Of a stretch of 38,274 nt of DNA, positions 1-7,936 are shown piece by piece. The DNA is from Rickettsiales bacterium. GTDB taxonomy: Bacteria; Pseudomonadota; Alphaproteobacteria; Rickettsiales; JABIRX01. The stretch's first letter is position 1; each line of letters begins with the position of its first letter. The notes under the pieces were generated by a model. It was not told the DNA's origin, did not search any database, and saw only the letters and a program-made list of their open reading frames with translations. The stretch is from the NCBI GenBank assembly GCA_016780625.1, contig JADHLN010000004.1:1-38274 (forward strand). The letters run 5' to 3'. The position numbers were made by a program, and so were the translations under genes.

Positions 1-827
1 ATATTCTTGTCTTTAAGCTTATCTAAATCATAAGCATGCATTGGTTGCGAATAGGCAAAGCTCATATAATTTGTAATATCAACTATAAAATTTTTGCTCT
101 TAATTCCTATATTTTCTAATCTATTTTTAAGCCAATCAGGCGAAGCTGAGTTTTTTATATTTTTAATTTCAAGCAAGTTAAATTCTCTAACTGCATCAGA
201 GCTGATATTTAATTTAAAATTAGACTTAAATTTTTTACCTATTTTTGTTTTTTTATCTTCTATTTTTAACTTTCCAGCACCACAAGCAGCTAAATCTCTA
301 GCAATTCCATAAACACCCAAACAATCACCTCTATTTGGAGTTATAGCTATTTCAATTATCACATCAGAAAAACCTAATATATCTGCTATTTTGCTACCAA
401 TCTTAATATCAGATGCTAAATCCATAATTCCTTCATGATCATCAGCTAAAGCTAATTCATAGGCCGAACACAACATCCCATTAGATGCAACATCTCTTAT
501 TTTTGCTTTTTTTACTAGCATATTATTAGCAGGTATAACACTTCCAACTGGAGCAAAGACCGTAATCATATTTTCTCTGACATTATTAGCGCCACAAACA
601 ATTTCTAGCTCTTCATTTTCTGTTTTGATTTTACATATATTTAATTTGTCAGCATTAGGATGTTTTTTTACCTCTAAAATCTTTACGGTTTTAAATAAGT
701 CATAGCTAGCCGCCTTATCTGTAACTTCCTCTACCTCTAAACCTATTTCTGTTAATTTTTCTATTAATTGCTCTAAATTAAGATTTAGATCTATATATTC
801 TTTTAACCAATTAAGTGTAAACTTCAT
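1..827 (-). CDS. pheT: Phenylalanyl-tRNA synthetase beta subunit, N-terminal part (cut by window edge)
   Basis: PheT is the beta chain of the (alpha-beta)2 cytoplasmic enzyme that charges tRNA-Phe. The minus strand is open from an ATG at 825-827 to the left edge, about 275 codons. The N-terminus begins MKFTLNWLKEYIDLN, the standard PheT opening. Next comes the tRNA-binding OB fold (HPNADKLNICKIKT, then IVCGANNVREN, residues about 55-85). After that come the glycine-containing start of the B3/B4 region (ITPNRGDCLGVYGIARDLAA, near residue 155) and an SPDWLKNRL segment. The C-terminal catalytic-like and anticodon domains lie outside the window. It is transcribed away from ispG, with 71 bp between the two starts. 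The family call is secure; only the missing end is unknown. Confidence 0.96.
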   Translation of the reverse strand, partial: MKFTLNWLKEYIDLNLNLEQLIEKLTEIGLEVEEVTDKAASYDLFKTVKILEVKKHPNADKLNICKIKTENEELEIVCGANNVRENMITVFAPVGSVIPANNMLVKKAKIRDVASNGMLCSAYELALADDHEGIMDLASDIKIGSKIADILGFSDVIIEIAITPNRGDCLGVYGIARDLAACGAGKLKIEDKKTKIGKKFKSNFKLNISSDAVREFNLLEIKNIKNSASPDWLKNRLENIGIKSKNFIVDITNYMSFAYSQPMHAYDLDKLKDKN

Positions 828-845
828 CTAATACCTAGTAAATTC

Positions 846-876
846 TTGAGTTTTAAGTGATGGAATCTACTATAGA
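846..876 (+). promoter_or_regulatory. Possible promoter of ispG-cutA
   Basis: The 71-bp pheT/ispG divergent gap holds TTGAGT at 846-851 and TATAGA at 871-876, 19 bp apart, ending 22 bp before the ispG ATG. The spacer is longer than ideal and AT-rich DNA gives chance matches, so this is a weak call. Confidence 0.3.
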
Positions 877-898
877 GAGCTAAAATTACTAGCAAAAA

Positions 899-2104
899 AT
901 GCTAAAAAGACACAAAACTCATAAAGTAAAAATTGGTAATATTTCCATTGGAGGCAATTCACCCATTGCTATCCAATCCATGACTAATACAGCAACAGAA
1001 AATATCAAAGCTACAGTAAACCAAATAATCGAGCTTGCAGATGCTGGCTCTGAAATTGTAAGAATAACTGTAAATGACGAAAAAGCAGCTCAATCTGTAC
1101 CAGAAATAAAAGAAGCATTACTTAAAAAAAACTACTCAATTCCATTGGTTGGAGATTTTCATTATAATGGTCATAATTTGCTAAAAAACTATCAAGAAAT
1201 GGCAAAAGCCCTTGATAAATATCGAATAAACCCTGGAAATGTTGGTTTTGCAGACAAAAGAGACACTCAATTTGAAATGATGATAGAACAAGCAATAAAA
1301 CACGATAAACCAGTAAGAATAGGAGTAAATTGGGGTAGTTTAGATCAAATAATTGCCAAAAATTTAATTGATAAAAATAACAAGCTAAAACAGCCAAAAC
1401 CAATTAATATAATTCTTCAAAACGCCCTTATTAAATCTGCCCTAACAAGCGCAGAAAAAGCCATAGATATAGGCTTAAAGAAAGATAAAATAATAATTTC
1501 TTGTAAAGTTAGCAAATTAAATGATCTGGTAGAAATATATCAAAAACTAGCCAAAAAATGTAATTATCCATTACATTTAGGCCTTACAGAAGCAGGAATA
1601 GGTCAAAAAGCCGTTATTGCAACTAGTCAAGCTTTCGCCATATTATTACATCAAGGTATTGGAGACACAATCAGAGCATCACTTACACCAAAACTTGATG
1701 AATCAAGAACAAAAGAAATAGAAACATGTAAATATATATTACAAACTCTGGGATTAAGAAAATTCAAAGCTGAAGTTACATCCTGCCCTGGATGCGGAAG
1801 AACAACTAGCACCCATTTTCAAAAACTAGCAGAAGAAATAGAATTATTTATTGAAAAAGACGTAAAAATTTTACAAAAAAAACATAAAAAAGCTAAAGAA
1901 CTAAATATTGCTGTTATGGGTTGTATAGTTAATGGGCCTGGAGAAAGCAAACATGCAGATATTGGTATAAGCTTACCTGGAACTGGCGAGAATAACGCAG
2001 CACCTGTTTATATTGCAGGCAGAAAATATTGTACCTTAAGAGGAGATAATATAGCAGGAGAATTTAAAGAAATAGTAAAAAACTACATAATTGAGAATTG
2101 TTAA
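899..2104 (+). CDS. ispG: 4-hydroxy-3-methylbut-2-enyl diphosphate synthase IspG
   Basis: IspG carries out the penultimate step of the MEP isoprenoid pathway, converting 2-C-methylerythritol 2,4-cyclodiphosphate to HMBPP with a [4Fe-4S] cluster. The protein has 401 residues; the E. coli enzyme has 372. The N-terminal TIM-barrel part shows GGNSPIAIQSMTNT (residues 18-31). The C-terminal iron-sulfur domain has CPGCGR with Cys296 and Cys299, and GCIVNGPGES with Cys342 and Glu349. The spacing from Cys342 to Glu349 matches the three-Cys-plus-Glu cluster ligands of the family. The ATG at 899 has no clear Shine-Dalgarno sequence but gives the expected N-terminus. cutA starts two bases after its stop, so the two are probably co-transcribed. 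The organism therefore makes IPP by the MEP route. Confidence 0.97.
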   Translation: MLKRHKTHKVKIGNISIGGNSPIAIQSMTNTATENIKATVNQIIELADAGSEIVRITVNDEKAAQSVPEIKEALLKKNYSIPLVGDFHYNGHNLLKNYQEMAKALDKYRINPGNVGFADKRDTQFEMMIEQAIKHDKPVRIGVNWGSLDQIIAKNLIDKNNKLKQPKPINIILQNALIKSALTSAEKAIDIGLKKDKIIISCKVSKLNDLVEIYQKLAKKCNYPLHLGLTEAGIGQKAVIATSQAFAILLHQGIGDTIRASLTPKLDESRTKEIETCKYILQTLGLRKFKAEVTSCPGCGRTTSTHFQKLAEEIELFIEKDVKILQKKHKKAKELNIAVMGCIVNGPGESKHADIGISLPGTGENNAAPVYIAGRKYCTLRGDNIAGEFKEIVKNYIIENC

Positions 2105-2106
2105 TA

Positions 2107-2406
2107 ATGAAGATAGATCTAATTTATTGCTGTTTTCCTAATAAAAAATCAGCCCATATTTGTGCTAAATTAATAATTGAGAAAAAACTTAGCAATTGCT
2201 GCAATCTCTCAAAATCTGACTCAATTTATTTTGATAATAATCAAATAAATAATAGCCAAGAAATCAAGCTAATTATAAAAAGCAAACAAGAAAATTCTGA
2301 ATTAATTGAAAAATTAATTGAAAAATATCACCCTTATAAAACACCTATAATTATTACAATCCCCGCCAAAATAAACCAAAAAGCTCTGGATTGGCTAAAT
2401 TCATAA
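2107..2406 (+). CDS. cutA: CutA1 family divalent-cation tolerance protein
   Basis: CutA1 proteins are small trimeric cytoplasmic proteins linked to divalent metal tolerance; their exact biochemical job is unsettled. The frame has the family pattern: an opening beta strand (IDLIYCCFPNKKSAHICAKLIIEKKLSNCCNL), a central IKLIIKSKQEN strand, then HPYKTPIIITIPA and a terminal ALDWLNS. These correspond to the usual LAACVN, HPYE-P-I and YL-WI blocks. I chose the ATG at 2107, two bases after the ispG stop. A TTG at 2098 would add three residues and overlap ispG by 7 bp. The length of 99 residues is normal. It probably shares the ispG transcript. Confidence 0.88.
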   Translation: MKIDLIYCCFPNKKSAHICAKLIIEKKLSNCCNLSKSDSIYFDNNQINNSQEIKLIIKSKQENSELIEKLIEKYHPYKTPIIITIPAKINQKALDWLNS

Positions 2407-2422
2407 TATTTAATCATTTAAT

Positions 2423-2451
2423 TTGACCTGAATGCAAAAATAAGCTATAAT
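2423..2451 (+). promoter_or_regulatory. Near-consensus sigma-70 promoter of the orphan lipoprotein gene
   Basis: TTGACC (2423-2428) and a perfect TATAAT (2446-2451) are separated by exactly 17 bp. The -10 ends 23 bp before the ATG at 2475, and AGGG at 2467-2470 makes a ribosome binding site four bases from that ATG. This is the best promoter match I noticed in the window. Confidence 0.72.
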
Positions 2452-2474
2452 TTGGAAAAATTTATTAGGGTTTT

Positions 2475-3248
2475 ATGGGCATAAAGAGCGTAAAAATATA
2501 TTTTATTTATCTGCTAATATTATTATTAATATCATGTCATAATACAAATGACTATCGCTTTTCCAAAAATAACTTTCGCTTAGATTGTAATACAATATTA
2601 CAAAAAATAGACTCACTTACAAAAGAACAAGAAAAGTCAAAACAAAATAAAAAGTTAAAGCTCTCTTATATATTTGTTATACCCTTTTTATATGATGCCA
2701 TATTAATTAGAGCAATTGATGACAAAAGAGAAGAGGATATTACACAATTACAAAATTTAAGAATCGCCAAAGATTGTAAAATAAGGGCTGCCACACCATC
2801 AATTGAGATAAGACCTAATAAAAACATAGAAGCTATTGATAATTATGAATTAGAAGAAGATAGAAGGTTAAACGCTAGAAATTATAAGCTTCAACAAAGA
2901 GATTATTATTATGATGACTATAGAAATAGAGAAAAAAATCTTAGTTATTACAGCACAAAAAGAAAATTTTATCGCTCACCTAGATATTATCAAAAAGATC
3001 AATATATAGAAAAAAGCAGAAATCAGAAATCCATAGGTTTATATAATAATAAAAAATATTATGACAATGGTGCAAAAGAACCTACAAAAACACCATCTAA
3101 TAGAAATTATTCTACTAATAGCTATGGCAATAAAAAAGATTCATCAAGAAATAAATATGGAAGCTATTCCAAAAATGGTACGGATTATATTGCTAAAAAA
3201 TATCTTGATGAACTAAAAGAGCTAGATAAAGAAATTTTTAAACGCTAA
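2475..3248 (+). CDS. Hypothetical Tyr/Asn/Lys-rich lipoprotein
   Basis: I do not recognise this 257-residue protein. Residues 1-21 are a lipoprotein signal peptide: basic start, hydrophobic stretch, then lipobox L18-I19-S20-C21. That implies lipidation at Cys21 and an envelope location. Residues about 35-110 look helical (a KIDSLTKEQEKSKQNKKLKLSY run, a hydrophobic IFVIPFLYDAIL, then LQNLRIAKDC). This layout recalls small proteobacterial envelope lipoproteins with a heptad segment and a terminal Cys, but that is only resemblance. From about residue 120 the protein is low-complexity, rich in Tyr, Asn, Lys, Arg and Ser, and very basic; it is probably disordered. The gene has its own strong promoter and ribosome site. 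Its 3' end overlaps the convergent secD by 11 bp. Confidence 0.75.
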   Translation: MGIKSVKIYFIYLLILLLISCHNTNDYRFSKNNFRLDCNTILQKIDSLTKEQEKSKQNKKLKLSYIFVIPFLYDAILIRAIDDKREEDITQLQNLRIAKDCKIRAATPSIEIRPNKNIEAIDNYELEEDRRLNARNYKLQQRDYYYDDYRNREKNLSYYSTKRKFYRSPRYYQKDQYIEKSRNQKSIGLYNNKKYYDNGAKEPTKTPSNRNYSTNSYGNKKDSSRNKYGSYSKNGTDYIAKKYLDELKELDKEIFKR

Positions 3249-4758
3249 TTTTCTTTGGTTTAAAATATAAAACCCAAGAATAAATAAATAATTTAGTTAA
3301 AAATATTGCAGAAAACATCGAAGCTAATATCCCAACAGATAAAGTAACTGCAAATCCTTTAATGGGCCCTGAACCAAGATTAAATAATATCAAAGCAATA
3401 ATTAAACTAGTTAAATTTGAATCTAAAACTGTTTTAAAAGCATTTTTAAAGCCATGATCAATAATTGCATAAATAGATTTATCGCTTCTTGATTCTTCCC
3501 GAATACGCTCAAATATCAAAACATTAGTATCAACAGCCATTCCAATTGTTAAAACAATTCCAGCCATACCAGGCAAAGTTAGAGTTGCTCCAAACATAGT
3601 TAAAACAGAAAAAATAAAAACTACATTCATTATTAAAGCTATAAAAGCAAATAAGCCAAATCTTCTATATAATATTAACATCAAAGCTAAAACTAACATA
3701 AAAGCTATTATGATAGCTTCTTTCCCTGATTTAATAGAATCACTCCCAAGTGATGGACCAACAGTTCTTTCTTCAATTATGCTTAACGGTGCAGGCAGAG
3801 ATCCTGATCTAAGTAATAAAGCAAGCTCATTTGCTTCTTCTACAGTATAGCTTCCATTTATAACGCCCGCCCCACCAATAATTGGCTCTCTAATATTTGG
3901 AGCGCTTATTATTTCATTATCTAATATGATACCTAATCTTACACCAACATTTGCACTAGTAATTTCTGCAAATTTTCTTGCACCTAATGCATCAAATTTA
4001 AAATTTATCTGAGGCATTCCCTGTTGCATGTTAACTCTTGCATCAGTTAGCATATCACCTGATAAATCCTGCTTATCCTTAACTAAATAATAAATATTTT
4101 CTTTATGATCTGGTGTTATCATATAGCCAGAAGGTACAAAAAATAAATCATTTACAATTGGTTTTTCCCTGTGCAGTAAATGAAAACTCATTTTTGCTGT
4201 TCTGCCTAACACCCTTTTTAAAATTTCAGGATTTTCTATACCTGGAACTTGTAAAATAATCCTATTTAATCCCTGCGGTTGAATTAGAGGCTCAGTTGTT
4301 CCAGTTTCATCAACTCTTCTTCTTACAACCTCCAAAGATTGCTCTAATATTGCTGTTTTTTGCTCTTTTATAAAAGATTCTGCATAAGAAATAACAATAT
4401 TATTTGAATTTTGTTTTATGGTTATGTCATTTATAATATCTGCAAATATTTTATGAAGATTTATATTTTTTTCAGTTAAAGAAAAATTAATTTTATTATT
4501 ATTAATTTTTAAATTCGCATAACTAACTTGAGATGATCTTAATTTTTCTCTAATTTCATCTTTTAATATTTCTATTTTTTCTTGAAAATAAGATTCATGA
4601 TTAATTTCTAGCAATAAATAAGCACCTCCTCTTAGATCTAACCCTAGATTAATTTTTTTTATATCTTGTTTTTCACTAAAATTTTGAGCTAATAATATTA
4701 TTGCATAAATTGATGCTATTAATGCTAATAGGATTTTCCACTTAGGAATAGAAAGCAT
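3238..4758 (-). CDS. secD: Protein translocase subunit SecD
   Basis: SecD works with SecF at the SecYEG channel, using the proton gradient to help pull proteins across the inner membrane. The 506-residue frame has one N-terminal membrane helix (about residues 8-26), then the hallmark LGLDLRGGAYLLLEI. The periplasmic P1 region includes LGRTAKMSFHLL and a later GMPQINFKFDALGARKFAEIT. Next come LALLLRSGSLPAPLSIIEERTVGPSLG and five C-terminal membrane helices with GMAVDTNVLIFERIREE. It overlaps the yajC stop as TAATG, indicating translational coupling. secF is not next to it and must lie elsewhere. Its 3' end overlaps the convergent lipoprotein gene. Confidence 0.97.
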   Translation of the reverse strand: MLSIPKWKILLALIASIYAIILLAQNFSEKQDIKKINLGLDLRGGAYLLLEINHESYFQEKIEILKDEIREKLRSSQVSYANLKINNNKINFSLTEKNINLHKIFADIINDITIKQNSNNIVISYAESFIKEQKTAILEQSLEVVRRRVDETGTTEPLIQPQGLNRIILQVPGIENPEILKRVLGRTAKMSFHLLHREKPIVNDLFFVPSGYMITPDHKENIYYLVKDKQDLSGDMLTDARVNMQQGMPQINFKFDALGARKFAEITSANVGVRLGIILDNEIISAPNIREPIIGGAGVINGSYTVEEANELALLLRSGSLPAPLSIIEERTVGPSLGSDSIKSGKEAIIIAFMLVLALMLILYRRFGLFAFIALIMNVVFIFSVLTMFGATLTLPGMAGIVLTIGMAVDTNVLIFERIREESRSDKSIYAIIDHGFKNAFKTVLDSNLTSLIIALILFNLGSGPIKGFAVTLSVGILASMFSAIFLTKLFIYSWVLYFKPKKISV

Positions 4759-5147
4759 TATTTTTTACGAGCTTTTGATGTTTTATTATCTTTTTTCTCA
4801 TCAGAAGAAATTGGAGAAAATTTTATATCTAAAACATTAGCAACAGCTTCTTTAGCAATTTGAATTATTGTGCCCTGTGCAATAATAAGTTCGAAGTTAT
4901 TTTCTGTAACTTTATTAATTTTTCCGTAAACTCCTCCATTTGTAAGAACAACATCTCCTTTTTTAAGGTTATTAATTAGCTCCTTATGTTTTTTTAATTT
5001 CTTTTGCTGTGGCATAATTACTAAAAAGTAAAAAATAGCAAAAATAATAATTATAGGAAAAATGCCTGCAATAGGATTTGCTTGAACATTTTGATTATTA
5101 TCTGCAGCATGAGCAGTTGATGCTATTAAAGTCATAATTTTTACCAA
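4758..5147 (-). CDS. yajC: Preprotein translocase accessory subunit YajC
   Basis: YajC is the small single-span partner of SecDF in the holotranslocon. The 129-residue protein has a short polar N-terminus, a membrane helix (IAGIFPIIIIFAIFYFLVIMPQQKKLKKHKE, about residues 26-55) and the cytoplasmic KKGDVVLTNGGVYGKINKV domain, all diagnostic. The tail is Lys-rich. The ATG at 5147 gives MVKIM; an alternative ATG four codons in (M5) is possible. The TAATG junction with secD places it first in a two-gene operon. Confidence 0.95.
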   Translation of the reverse strand: MVKIMTLIASTAHAADNNQNVQANPIAGIFPIIIIFAIFYFLVIMPQQKKLKKHKELINNLKKGDVVLTNGGVYGKINKVTENNFELIIAQGTIIQIAKEAVANVLDIKFSPISSDEKKDNKTSKARKK

Positions 5148-5150
5148 TAA

Positions 5151-5178
5151 TTTACAAAAGATTTTTTTTCTGTAAAAT
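5151..5178 (+). promoter_or_regulatory. Possible promoter of rpe
   Basis: In the 60-bp divergent gap between yajC and rpe, TTTACA (5151-5156) and TAAAAT (5173-5178) are 16 bp apart on the plus strand, 29 bp before the rpe start. The match is moderate and the DNA is AT-rich. Confidence 0.35.
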
Positions 5179-5207
5179 AAGATATATAACTAACTCTATT
5201 TTTCAAC

Positions 5208-5864
5208 ATGTCTTTACATTCAAAAATTGCCCCTTCCATTCTTTCAGCTGATTTCGCAAAATTAGGGGAAGAAATAACGGCTATAGATCAAGCTGGTGCA
5301 GATTATATTCACATTGATATCATGGATGGAAATTTTGTACCAAATATTACAATAGGCGCAGATATTGTGAAATCTATTAGAAAATACAGCAATAAAACTT
5401 TTGATGTTCATTTAATGATAAATAATCCTGATAATTTTATTGAAGATTTTGCTAAAAGCGGAGCTGATATTATTACAATTCATGCAGAAAGTACCATTCA
5501 TCTTGATAGATCAATTGAATTAATTAAAAAAACTGGCAAAAAAGTAGGAATCAGCCTTGTTCCCTCCACAAACGAAAATATCCTAGATTACATATTAGAA
5601 AAAATTGATCTAATCCTAGTAATGACTGTAAATCCAGGCTTTGGTGGCCAGAAATTTATTTCTTCACAATTAAAGAAAATTGAAAATATTCGTGAAAAAG
5701 TCACTAAAAACAATCTTAATATAGATCTCCAAGTAGATGGCGGAATCAATAAAGACACCATTAACTCAGTAAAAAATGCTGGAGCAAATGTCTTTGTAGC
5801 TGGATCTGCAATTTTTACTGGAAATCCGCAAGATTATGAAAAAAACATTAATTTATTACGTTGA
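5208..5864 (+). CDS. rpe: Ribulose-phosphate 3-epimerase
   Basis: Rpe interconverts ribulose 5-phosphate and xylulose 5-phosphate in the non-oxidative pentose phosphate pathway. The 218 residues form the expected small TIM barrel: [10 protein letters not shown], then [18 protein letters not shown] with the metal-binding His and Asp. These are followed by DVHLMI, the [11 protein letters not shown] loop, and the second catalytic Asp in LQVDGGIN with a phosphate-binding VFVAGSAIF end. Length is normal. It ends one base from the convergent hemE stop, leaving no room for a separate hairpin terminator. Confidence 0.97.
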   Translation: MSLHSKIAPSILSADFAKLGEEITAIDQAGADYIHIDIMDGNFVPNITIGADIVKSIRKYSNKTFDVHLMINNPDNFIEDFAKSGADIITIHAESTIHLDRSIELIKKTGKKVGISLVPSTNENILDYILEKIDLILVMTVNPGFGGQKFISSQLKKIENIREKVTKNNLNIDLQVDGGINKDTINSVKNAGANVFVAGSAIFTGNPQDYEKNINLLR

Positions 5865-5865
5865 T

Positions 5866-6888
5866 TTAAGAAAAACTCTTGCGGTAATATTCAACTAAAA
5901 ACTCCATATTTTTAACCGGGGTTTGTGGAAGAACACCATGACCTAAATTAAATATGTGAGGAATATTTTTAGTAGCGTTTCTAATTTTATCTATTTCATT
6001 TTTTATGATATTTTGATCATTTGCCAACAAAAATGAAGGATCCATATTTCCTTGAGTAATTTTTCCATATTTTTGATAGATATCTTCAGCTTTTTTAATA
6101 TCAAAATTAAAATCCAAGGCCAAAACATCAAAATCTAATTCACAAAATTTATCTAAGTTTTTTCTAATATTTTTTGGAAAACATATTTTTTTAACCTTTT
6201 CTCCTTTTAAATTTTCTAAAATTTCAGCTGTAGGATCGATAATAAAGCTATTTATTTTATCTTCAGCTACCACACCTGCCCAACTATCAAAAATCTTAAT
6301 TACATCACATCCTGCTGCGATTTGATTTTTTAAATGAACTGAAATGGCTTTTATCAAAATTTTTTTTATTTTTAAAAATTCTTCAGGATGATTATAAGAA
6401 AAAATCTTTGCTTTTGCATAATCCTTACTTGAAGCCTGCTCAATTAGATAAACAAAAAGTGTAAAAAATGCAGCACTAAAGCCTATTAAGGATTTATCAG
6501 CATCAAGCTCTTTTCTAACTAGAGAAATGGCTTTATAGATATTTTGTAATTTCTCATTAATTCTTTCTTCAATGGAAGATAATTCAATCTCGGAAAATTT
6601 TTTTAAATCTCCTTTTAAAACAGGCCCTTTTCCTTTTATAAATTTAACTTCTATATCTAAAGCATCTAAAACAACCAAAATATCAGAAAAAATAATTGCT
6701 GCATCAAAGTTAAATCTAGTAATAGGTTGAATAGTTACTTCACAGGCTAATTCAGGATTATAACATAAATTTAAAAAATCTCCTGCTTCTTCTCTGGTTT
6801 TTAAATATTCAGGTAAATATCTACCTGCTTGTCTCATAATCCAGATAAAAGAATTTTTATTATATATAATATTATTTAATTTATACAT
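5866..6888 (-). CDS. hemE: Uroporphyrinogen decarboxylase
   Basis: HemE removes four acetate carboxyls from uroporphyrinogen III to give coproporphyrinogen III in heme synthesis. The 340-residue protein shows the N-terminal signature WIMRQAGRYLPEYL (residues about 16-29), AAIIFSDILV with the catalytic Asp region, and a C-terminal NLGHGVLPQTPVKNMEFLVEY. All are standard for HemE. It reads away from the 223-bp non-coding segment that separates it from the PPDK regulator gene. In Caulobacter and Rickettsia hemE borders the chromosome origin on the same side and in the same orientation. Confidence 0.97.
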   Translation of the reverse strand: MYKLNNIIYNKNSFIWIMRQAGRYLPEYLKTREEAGDFLNLCYNPELACEVTIQPITRFNFDAAIIFSDILVVLDALDIEVKFIKGKGPVLKGDLKKFSEIELSSIEERINEKLQNIYKAISLVRKELDADKSLIGFSAAFFTLFVYLIEQASSKDYAKAKIFSYNHPEEFLKIKKILIKAISVHLKNQIAAGCDVIKIFDSWAGVVAEDKINSFIIDPTAEILENLKGEKVKKICFPKNIRKNLDKFCELDFDVLALDFNFDIKKAEDIYQKYGKITQGNMDPSFLLANDQNIIKNEIDKIRNATKNIPHIFNLGHGVLPQTPVKNMEFLVEYYRKSFS

Positions 6889-6934
6889 TTATATAATTAA
6901 TAAGATTAAAGTTATTTTAGGCTTTTTAACATAG

Positions 6935-6955
6935 TTATCAACAATTTATAAACAA
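6935..6955 (+). repeat. Origin repeat copy 1 with DnaA-box-like core
   Basis: A 21-bp unit beginning TTATCAACAATTTAT and ending AACAA, identical at 20 of 21 positions to the copy at 7088-7108 in the same orientation. The first nine bases differ from the DnaA-box consensus by one base. Confidence 0.7.
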
Positions 6956-6978
6956 ATATACCGCTGGTTTTAGAAGTA

Positions 6979-6992
6979 AAAAGCTAGCTTTT
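6979..6992. repeat. 14-bp perfect palindrome inside the origin segment
   Basis: AAAAGCTAGCTTTT is a perfect inverted repeat with no spacer, between the two DnaA-like repeats. It could bind a dimeric protein or be incidental; nothing more can be read from it. Confidence 0.5.
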
Positions 6993-7087
6993 AAGAAATT
7001 TAACAAAATTTTTGCTAAAAAGATATTTTTTTTGATAAAATGTTAATAACTAGTAACAAAAAAAAGAAATTATAAAAATATAAGAAC

Positions 7088-7108
7088 TTATCAACAATTT
7101 ATTAACAA
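7088..7108 (+). repeat. Origin repeat copy 2 with DnaA-box-like core
   Basis: Second copy of the 21-bp unit, differing from copy 1 only at its sixteenth base (T instead of A). It ends three bases before the ATG of the PPDK regulator gene, so a protein bound there could also affect that gene's expression. Confidence 0.7.
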
Positions 7109-7111
7109 TTT

Positions 7112-7936
7112 ATGAAGAAAATTAATATTCACCTCATTTCAGATTCTACAGGGGAAACGCTAGGAGCAATATCAAGAGCGGTTATGTCACAATTTAAAAA
7201 TGTCGAATATGAAGAATATATGTGGTCACTTGTTAGAACTAAAAGTAAAATTTTAGATTCTATAGAAAAAATAAAAAAATACCCAGGCATAGTATTATAT
7301 ACCATATTAAATCAAGAATTATTAGATTTATTATTACTTGAATGTAAAAAAGAAAAAATAATGTGTATTCCAGCCCTAGACAGCATAATTTCAAGCTTTT
7401 CAAAATATATAGGGCAAAATATAATTAATAAACCTGGAAGACAATATGTCTTAGATCAGGATTATTTTAATAGAATAGAGGCAATAAATTTTACCATTAA
7501 TCATGATGATGGCAGAAGAGTAAATGAATTAGAAAATGCCGAGATAATATTAGTTGGACCATCAAGAACTTCAAAATCTCCAACATGTGTCTATCTATCT
7601 CATAGAGGATATAAAGCGGCAAATATACCATTTATAGATGGTGTAGAAATGCCAGATATTATAAATAAATTAAAAAACACATTAATTATAGGCTTAACAA
7701 TTAATTCAGAATCCTTAATAAATATAAGAAAAAGCAGAATCAGACTATTAAATCAGGAAATAAAAGATAATAATGAATATATAAGCTATGAAAATGTTGA
7801 TAAAGAAATAAAAGAAGCGAAAAAGCTCTACCTTAGAAATAATTGGCCAATAATAGATGTAAGCAAAAAATCAATTGAAGAAACAGCGGCCGCAATAATT
7901 CAAAAACTAGATGAAAAAAAACACAGAGATAACTAA
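7112..7936 (+). CDS. Putative pyruvate, phosphate dikinase regulatory protein (bifunctional kinase/phosphorylase)
   Basis: Proteins of this family (DUF299/PPSR) use ADP to inactivate, and phosphate to reactivate, pyruvate phosphate dikinase or PEP synthase by acting on a catalytic-site Thr. They thereby set flow between pyruvate and PEP. The 274-residue frame has the N-terminal HLISDSTGETLGAISRAV block and the nucleotide-binding loop VGPSRTSKSPT (about residues 148-158). This is followed by YLSHRGYKAANIPFI and a late SIEETAAAI, all family hallmarks. Homologues are the origin-adjacent genes RP001 of R. prowazekii and CC0001 of Caulobacter, which supports the oriC call. No PPDK gene lies in this window. 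Confidence 0.92.
   Translation: MKKINIHLISDSTGETLGAISRAVMSQFKNVEYEEYMWSLVRTKSKILDSIEKIKKYPGIVLYTILNQELLDLLLLECKKEKIMCIPALDSIISSFSKYIGQNIINKPGRQYVLDQDYFNRIEAINFTINHDDGRRVNELENAEIILVGPSRTSKSPTCVYLSHRGYKAANIPFIDGVEMPDIINKLKNTLIIGLTINSESLINIRKSRIRLLNQEIKDNNEYISYENVDKEIKEAKKLYLRNNWPIIDVSKKSIEETAAAIIQKLDEKKHRDN

Larger units (their letters stand above)
6889..7111. other. oriC: Probable chromosomal replication origin (oriC)
   Basis: This 223-bp divergent gap lies between hemE and the RP001/CC0001-type PPDK-regulator gene, followed by aroE. In Caulobacter crescentus and Rickettsia prowazekii the origin is published at that junction. The segment holds two TTATCAACA motifs (6935-6943 and 7088-7096). 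Each is one mismatch from the DnaA box TTATCCACA and sits inside a near-perfect 21-bp direct repeat. It also has a 14-bp palindrome (6979-6992), a TGTTA / TAACA inverted pair (7041-7058) and an almost pure A/T stretch from about 7004 to 7087 suited to unwinding. I found no perfect CtrA site (TTAA-N7-TTAA). Position and motifs are seen; origin activity is inferred. Confidence 0.75.

Noticed and set aside
94-312. A 72-codon plus-strand open frame
   Set aside because: It is antisense to the well-supported pheT frame, has no ribosome site and codes for a biased Leu/Phe-rich peptide typical of the complement of A-rich coding DNA.
6897-7003. TTAA-N5-TTAA pairs at 6897-6909 and 6991-7003 as CtrA sites
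   Set aside because: CtrA sites need a 7-base spacer; TTAA is common by chance in AT-rich DNA.
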